A DNA stretch of 55,819 nucleotides, taken from positions 1 to 55,819 of the forward strand of contig NZ_JAIBLJ010000024.1 of NCBI RefSeq assembly GCF_020179385.1, given 5' to 3'. This DNA comes from Alkalihalobacillus sp. YIM B00296. GTDB lineage: Bacteria > Bacillota > Bacilli > Bacillales > Fictibacillaceae. The position numbers and the translations under genes are program-made. This document shows positions 52,024-55,819 of this stretch, in pieces; position 1 is the first letter of the stretch, and each line of letters starts with the position of its first letter. Under the pieces are notes generated by a model. It had not been told where the DNA came from, made no database searches, and was given only the letters and a program-made list of their open reading frames with translations.

Positions 52024-53049
52024 ATGATGTCAGAAGAACAAATTTTAGAGCTTCTTAAACCGATACAAGAACCTTTTTTACATAAAAGCATTGTCGATTC
52101 AGACAGTGTGAAGGAAATAAAAATCAAAGAAGATTATGTTGGGTTGAAAATAATCATTTCCCAGGCCAACTCCCCGGAACAAATGCAGCTTCAGCAGGAA
52201 ATCGTGAATACACTAAAAGACGCAGGGGTTGCATCTGTCGGTCTCCGTTTTGAACAGCGAGAGGGGGCAGCTCCGCAACAGGAATCGCCAAGCGGAGCGC
52301 CAAAAACAGGCACAACCTTCATCGCGGTAGCAAGCGGTAAAGGGGGAGTTGGTAAATCTACGGTTTCGGTAAACCTTGCAACAAGCCTGGCACGTGAAGG
52401 AAAACGTGTAGGACTGATCGATGCTGATATATATGGTTTTAGTGTCCCGGACATGATGGGGATTGCTGAACGGCCGAAAGTAATCGGGGAGCAGATTTTT
52501 CCTGTTGAACGTTTTGGCGTCAAAGTGATCTCGATGGCATTCTTTGTAGAAGATAATGCTCCAGTTATTTGGCGTGGTCCCATGCTTGGAAAAATGTTGA
52601 CGAACTTCTTCAACGATATCGAGTGGGGAGACCTAGACTACCTGATCTTAGACCTTCCACCAGGAACCGGTGATGTTGCATTGGATGTCCATAAGATGCT
52701 GCCACAATGTAAAGAGATCATCGTTACAACTCCGCATCCGACAGCGGCATTTGTTGCAGCGCGTGCTGGAGCGATGGCCCTTAAAACAGACCATGATATC
52801 CTTGGTGTCGTAGAAAATATGGCGTATTTTGAGAGTAAGAAGACAGGTGAAAAGGAATATGTCTTCGGGCAAGGTGGAGCGGATAAGCTGACGGAAGAAT
52901 TGAAAACGGAAGTACTCGGGAGAATACCGCTCGGCCAACCGGAGATGCGGGAAGACGATTTCGCACCATCCGTATACCTTGAAGATTCCCAGATCGGGCA
53001 AATTTATAAACAGATTGCATTGAATGTCATTCAAAAAGTCGAAGGATAA
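52024..53049 (+). CDS. salA: Mrp/NBP35-type P-loop ATPase SalA
   Basis: Family members carry Fe-S clusters; B. subtilis SalA is instead known as a regulator that represses scoC and so raises exoprotease synthesis. The 341-residue protein has an N-terminal MIP18-type domain (about 5-80) and the deviant Walker A GKGGVGKST at 105-113. It lacks the CxxC of cluster-binding Mrp proteins (only MLPQCKEI contains a Cys), which fits the SalA branch. The start is uncertain: ATG 52024 fits the family, but ATG 52009 and GTG 52012 are in frame and the ribosome binding site AAAGGA lies before all three. Confidence 0.9.
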   Translation: MMSEEQILELLKPIQEPFLHKSIVDSDSVKEIKIKEDYVGLKIIISQANSPEQMQLQQEIVNTLKDAGVASVGLRFEQREGAAPQQESPSGAPKTGTTFIAVASGKGGVGKSTVSVNLATSLAREGKRVGLIDADIYGFSVPDMMGIAERPKVIGEQIFPVERFGVKVISMAFFVEDNAPVIWRGPMLGKMLTNFFNDIEWGDLDYLILDLPPGTGDVALDVHKMLPQCKEIIVTTPHPTAAFVAARAGAMALKTDHDILGVVENMAYFESKKTGEKEYVFGQGGADKLTEELKTEVLGRIPLGQPEMREDDFAPSVYLEDSQIGQIYKQIALNVIQKVEG

Positions 53050-53055
53050 AAAAAG

Positions 53056-53090
53056 AGGGCCGGCAATTTGTAATTTGCCGGTCCTTTTTG
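53056..53090. terminator. Bidirectional terminator between salA and gerD
   Basis: GGGCCGGCAA pairs with TTGCCGGTCC (one G-U), with T5 on the plus strand and a long T run on the minus strand. It serves both convergent genes. Confidence 0.9.
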
Positions 53091-53105
53091 GAGGCTTGAT
53101 GGTTA

Positions 53106-53741
53106 TCATTGACCTTGGCCGCCGCCCCCGCCTTCGCCCCCGCCGCCTTGATCCTGACCTTGAGATTTCTCTTCCTTCTTCAAAGCATCTCCGCTTTTGA
53201 TTTCCTCTTGTACAGCTTTTTTGACCAGTTCCGCAATTTGCGCTTTAACCAATGGACTTTCGAATGTCTCCATCATCACTTTCTTTTGTTGTTCCCTATA
53301 TTGTTGTGATGTCATCATATCCATTGCTTCTTTTGCTAATTCCGGATCTTTCATGAGCTCAATGATTTTTTTCCTGTATTCTGGATCGTCCAATAATTTC
53401 TTCTGTAATTCTTCATTTTGTTTTTCCATACTCTTTGCAAGCGCTTCGGCCGTTTTTGGATCTTTCATTAACTCCTTCCAAAAATCCTGGCCTTTTTTAG
53501 ATGTTAATGTATCTTCAATCGTTTTTTTGACGAATTTCTGGTCCATGACAATTTGTGATTTTATTTTTTCATCTGTCAAGACTTCTTCTATCGCTTTTTT
53601 TCCTTCCTCCGTTTTTAAAAGGTCTACGAGCATTTTTTTGGTTTCCTCATAAGAACCTTTTTCTTCTGCTGCTGCAGGTGTACACCCTTGCAGGTATAAT
53701 AAACCGAAGGATATGATAAGGACGAACATCCAGTTTCTCAT
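53106..53741 (-). CDS. gerD: Spore germination lipoprotein GerD
   Basis: GerD is an inner-membrane lipoprotein of spores that clusters germinant receptors into the germinosome. The 211-residue protein has a signal peptide ending in the lipobox LQGC (C20), then a charged, helical region with many Lys and Glu, and a glycine-rich tail (GGGGEGGGGGQGQ). The start has GAAAGGAG upstream on the minus strand. It is convergent with salA and divergent from kbaA. Confidence 0.94.
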   Translation of the reverse strand: MRNWMFVLIISFGLLYLQGCTPAAAEEKGSYEETKKMLVDLLKTEEGKKAIEEVLTDEKIKSQIVMDQKFVKKTIEDTLTSKKGQDFWKELMKDPKTAEALAKSMEKQNEELQKKLLDDPEYRKKIIELMKDPELAKEAMDMMTSQQYREQQKKVMMETFESPLVKAQIAELVKKAVQEEIKSGDALKKEEKSQGQDQGGGGEGGGGGQGQ

Positions 53742-53887
53742 CCTAGAATGCTCCTTTCAGTATTCAATCTTATCTTTAGCGTTCGAGAAAGTTGTGACAA
53801 ATATGCGGACTAAATAAAGGAAACTAGCTTTTTTATAGATGGATTGGTACAATCGAAGCGAGCAGAATTAAAGGGGAATTGTTATCC

Positions 53888-54469
53888 GTGAATATCAGAA
53901 AATGGGTTTATTTATTTTTCACTACACTTTTAATCGGGGGAGCTAGTGCTGTCATAGTCGGATTACTGCTTCGCTGGGAAGATATCGATAGCATGGCAAG
54001 CTTTTTTGTCATGATCGCCTGGTTATCCGGGTTTGGTCTCATCTTCAGTATCATCAGCCAAATGGGGTATTTCGCATATTTGACGATCCATCGATTCGGA
54101 TTAGGGATATTCAAATCCGTACAATTATGGAGTTGGGTACAACTATTGATCCTCGCCTTTGTTGTATTTGATCTATTTTACTTACGTTATATCGCGTTTA
54201 AAGATACAGGTTTGTCTTTATTTAACTTCATCATTATTCCGATTGCCCTATTGTTTTATGGTTTGATCGTTGCATATTTCAAAATGAAAGAAACGAATAG
54301 AGGAGCTTTCATTCCCGCGCTTTTCTTCATGGTTGTAGTGACGACCATTGAGTGGATCCCAGTTTTGAAGCAAGGGGATCTACTTTGGCTATGGTTATCT
54401 ATCGTCCCGTTATTAGCATGCAATACATGGCAGATTTTAATTTTACATCGCCTGATAAAAAGAAGTTGA
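53888..54469 (+). CDS. kbaA: Membrane protein KbaA, activator of KinB signalling
   Basis: In B. subtilis KbaA is needed for activity of the histidine kinase KinB at the start of sporulation. The 193-residue protein has about six hydrophobic segments and little else. I chose GTG 53888 (MNIRKWVYLF), 11 bases after AAAGGGG; an in-frame TTG at 53879 is too close to the site. It lies between gerD and pdaB as in B. subtilis. Confidence 0.88.
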   Translation: MNIRKWVYLFFTTLLIGGASAVIVGLLLRWEDIDSMASFFVMIAWLSGFGLIFSIISQMGYFAYLTIHRFGLGIFKSVQLWSWVQLLILAFVVFDLFYLRYIAFKDTGLSLFNFIIIPIALLFYGLIVAYFKMKETNRGAFIPALFFMVVVTTIEWIPVLKQGDLLWLWLSIVPLLACNTWQILILHRLIKRS

Positions 54470-54490
54470 GCATTTAGCCCAACTTCTTTA
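54461..54490. terminator. Bidirectional terminator between kbaA and pdaB
   Basis: AGAAGTTG pairs perfectly with CAACTTCT around an A-GCATTTAGC-C loop. T-rich tails lie on both strands, and the hairpin overlaps the ends of both convergent genes. Confidence 0.85.
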
Positions 54491-55252
54491 TTTGATTTCC
54501 TTCGTTTTACTATCTGTATTTGCAATCAACTCACCGACCGAAGCGAACGTGTAGCCATCCTTCTTCAATTCAGAAATGATTTTTTCCAGAGCATCCCTCG
54601 TTTGTTTAACTGAATCGGATGCATGGAGAAGAACGATATCGCCACCCTTCGCCTGGGATAATACAGCTTCAGTGATTCGCTCTGCACCCGGGTTTTTCCA
54701 ATCATGGGTATTGATGCTCCATTGGATGATTGTTTGGTTCATTTTTTCAGCGATATCCAATACTTCTTTATTGAACTGCCCATTAGGCGGACGTAATAAA
54801 ACAGGCTTCTGTCCTGAAACTTCATTGATGATTTGCTGGGCTTTCGCCATATCCCGTTTGATCTGATCGTTCTCAAGGTCAGTATAGCTTTTATACCGAT
54901 AACCAAGACTTCCGACTTCATGGCCGTTCTTCGTAATCTTTTCAACGATTTCAGGATGTCTTTCAGCCCATTCGCCCGAAAGGAAGAATGTCGTATCATT
55001 GACTTTCTCTTTCTCTAAAAGATCAAGAATTTCATGGATTCGCTTCTCGCCCCAGCTGACGTCAAAAGTGAGAGCGATTCGTCTACCCTTTTCCTCTCCT
55101 TTATAAATTGCCCGTGGGTCCCCATCTTTTGTTTTAAAAACTTCCAGATCCTGTGCTTCTATAAAAGCAATCAATGCCGCAAAAAAAGAAGCGATGATTA
55201 TGATCAAATATTGCTTGAACCTTTTACCGTTCACAACCCAAAAGAAATTCAC
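54488..55252 (-). CDS. pdaB: Polysaccharide deacetylase-family sporulation protein PdaB
   Basis: PdaB is required in B. subtilis for spores to keep their resistance late in sporulation. The 254-residue protein has an N-terminal membrane anchor (about 15-32) and a NodB-type domain. The GTG at 55252 is chosen because GGGAGG precedes it by seven bases; the ATG at 55267 overlaps that site. NodB metal ligands are altered: the usual TFDDG is TFDVSWGE, and the HxxxH motif is replaced by GYRYKSY. Deacetylase activity is therefore doubtful. Confidence 0.93.
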   Translation of the reverse strand: MNFFWVVNGKRFKQYLIIIIASFFAALIAFIEAQDLEVFKTKDGDPRAIYKGEEKGRRIALTFDVSWGEKRIHEILDLLEKEKVNDTTFFLSGEWAERHPEIVEKITKNGHEVGSLGYRYKSYTDLENDQIKRDMAKAQQIINEVSGQKPVLLRPPNGQFNKEVLDIAEKMNQTIIQWSINTHDWKNPGAERITEAVLSQAKGGDIVLLHASDSVKQTRDALEKIISELKKDGYTFASVGELIANTDSKTKEIK

Positions 55253-55437
55253 GTCATTTCCTCCCATCAGTCATACTCCGTACATGTATATGTGTAAAAG
55301 GACAAGATAGACCTGACTTGTCTATTGAGACCTATGTAAATGAAAATGATCGGCAGTTAGGTTGTTTGAGTTCTCTCAACAAGAATAGAAAATGGAAAAA
55401 CAAGGGATAATGATAGAAAAAACGAAGGATGGATATC

Positions 55438-55662
55438 ATGCTCGGATTTGTACTTAATGATAAAGAAGTAAAAGAAATGGAATACCTTCTAAAAAAGGAA
55501 CTTGAAGAGCTATTGCATGATATGGAAGATCATCGGGTAGAGGGGATCATTAAACGTGCCATGGAAGAAAGGTATCAACTGGTCTTCAAGATCTTCCAAC
55601 GTTTTTCAAACCCGGCAGATTGTGTGAAATATATGCGCCATAAAATATCAAATCAAAAATAA
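55438..55662 (+). CDS. Small conserved-looking protein of unknown function
   Basis: The 74-residue product (MLGFVLNDKEVKEMEYLLKK) is charged and predicted to be mostly helical, with one Cys near the C-terminus. It has no recognised domain. ATG 55438 has AAGGA eight bases upstream; an in-frame ATG at 55429 overlaps that site. It lies just upstream of promoters of the rRNA type, so it might be co-regulated or simply adjacent. Confidence 0.65.
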   Translation: MLGFVLNDKEVKEMEYLLKKELEELLHDMEDHRVEGIIKRAMEERYQLVFKIFQRFSNPADCVKYMRHKISNQK

Positions 55663-55670
55663 AAATCTTA

Positions 55671-55699
55671 TTGACAGTAATTTGTGATTCTGATAAAGT
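55671..55699 (+). promoter_or_regulatory. Tandem promoter P1 of a downstream operon
   Basis: TTGACA (55671-55676), 17-base spacer, TAAAGT (55694-55699). It begins eight bases after the small gene. Confidence 0.75.
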
Positions 55700-55745
55700 A
55701 TTGTCTGTTGCCACAAAAACGAAAAAAACTATTTCAAAAAAGTTG

Positions 55746-55774
55746 TTGACATAAGTTTTTATGGATGTTATATT
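55746..55774 (+). promoter_or_regulatory. Tandem promoter P2 of a downstream operon
   Basis: TTGACA (55746-55751), 17-base spacer, TATATT (55769-55774), preceded by an AT-rich UP-like stretch (AAAAAAACTATTTC). Two strong promoters 75 bases apart with A/T-rich upstream DNA are typical of Bacillus rRNA operons. B. subtilis has an rRNA operon after pdaB. The transcribed region lies outside the window. Confidence 0.8.
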
Positions 55775-55819
55775 TATTAAGTCGCCTCAAAAACGACATA
55801 ATGATTATTCGACAAAAAA

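Noticed and set aside
53106-53250. Glycine-rich tail of GerD as a frameshift product
   Set aside because: The reading frame is intact, and similar Gly-rich ends are, as far as I recall, usual in GerD proteins.

Overview
This window is a stretch of core chromosome from a Gram-positive, endospore-forming Firmicute of the family Bacillaceae. The evidence is gene order and protein sequence. The run radA-disA-yacL-ispD-ispF-gltX-cysE-cysS-mrnC-rlmB-rae1-sigH-rpmG-secE-nusG, followed by the L11, rpoBC, str, S10, spc and alpha clusters, matches the Bacillus subtilis arrangement almost gene for gene. Sporulation and germination genes (sigH, cwlD, gerD, kbaA, pdaB) are present. Species cannot be named from the sequence alone. 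No insertion sequence, prophage, CRISPR array, tRNA or rRNA gene was seen.

Layout. 1-11266: DNA repair and c-di-AMP (radA, disA), a membrane PIN/TRAM protein, two MEP isoprenoid genes, glutamyl-tRNA synthetase, then a cysteine T-box leader ahead of cysE-cysS-mrnC-rlmB-rae1. 11271-13504: sigH on its own sigma-A promoter, then rpmG-secE-nusG. 13505-16636: rplK-rplA and rplJ-rplL, each with its own promoter and a likely autoregulatory leader. 16742-25001: a methyltransferase gene, a long structured leader, and rpoB-rpoC. 25009-29930: rplGB-rpsL-rpsG-fusA-tuf. 30277-45927: tandem promoters and about 30 genes from rpsJ to rplQ (S10, spc and alpha clusters with secY, adk, map, a KOW protein gene, infA and rpoA). 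46127-50427: the ECF transporter module ecfA1-ecfA2-ecfT, truA, then rplM-rpsI. 50589-55662: ybaK-cwlD, salA, gerD (minus), kbaA, pdaB (minus) and a small unknown protein. The right edge carries two tandem strong promoters of the type that drive rRNA operons.

The genes form the growth machinery: transcription core (rpoA, rpoB, rpoC, nusG), translation (ribosomal proteins, EF-G, EF-Tu, IF1, two aminoacyl-tRNA synthetases, RNA modification and maturation enzymes) and protein export (secY, secE), with adenylate kinase and methionine aminopeptidase. Many genes overlap by 1-11 nt, which suggests translational coupling. Several highly expressed genes start with TTG or GTG (rpoB, rpoC, rplA, rplM, rpsI, rplK).

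The less ordinary content is intergenic. Two families of non-coding repeats appear in several gaps. A nested inverted repeat separates the cysteine T-box from cysE. Hairpin-rich leaders precede rpoB and rpsJ, and structured spacers lie between rpsL and rpsG and between rplB and rpsS. PdaB lacks the usual NodB metal-binding residues. I found no convincing undescribed multi-gene system; the repeat families and RNA structures are the best leads.
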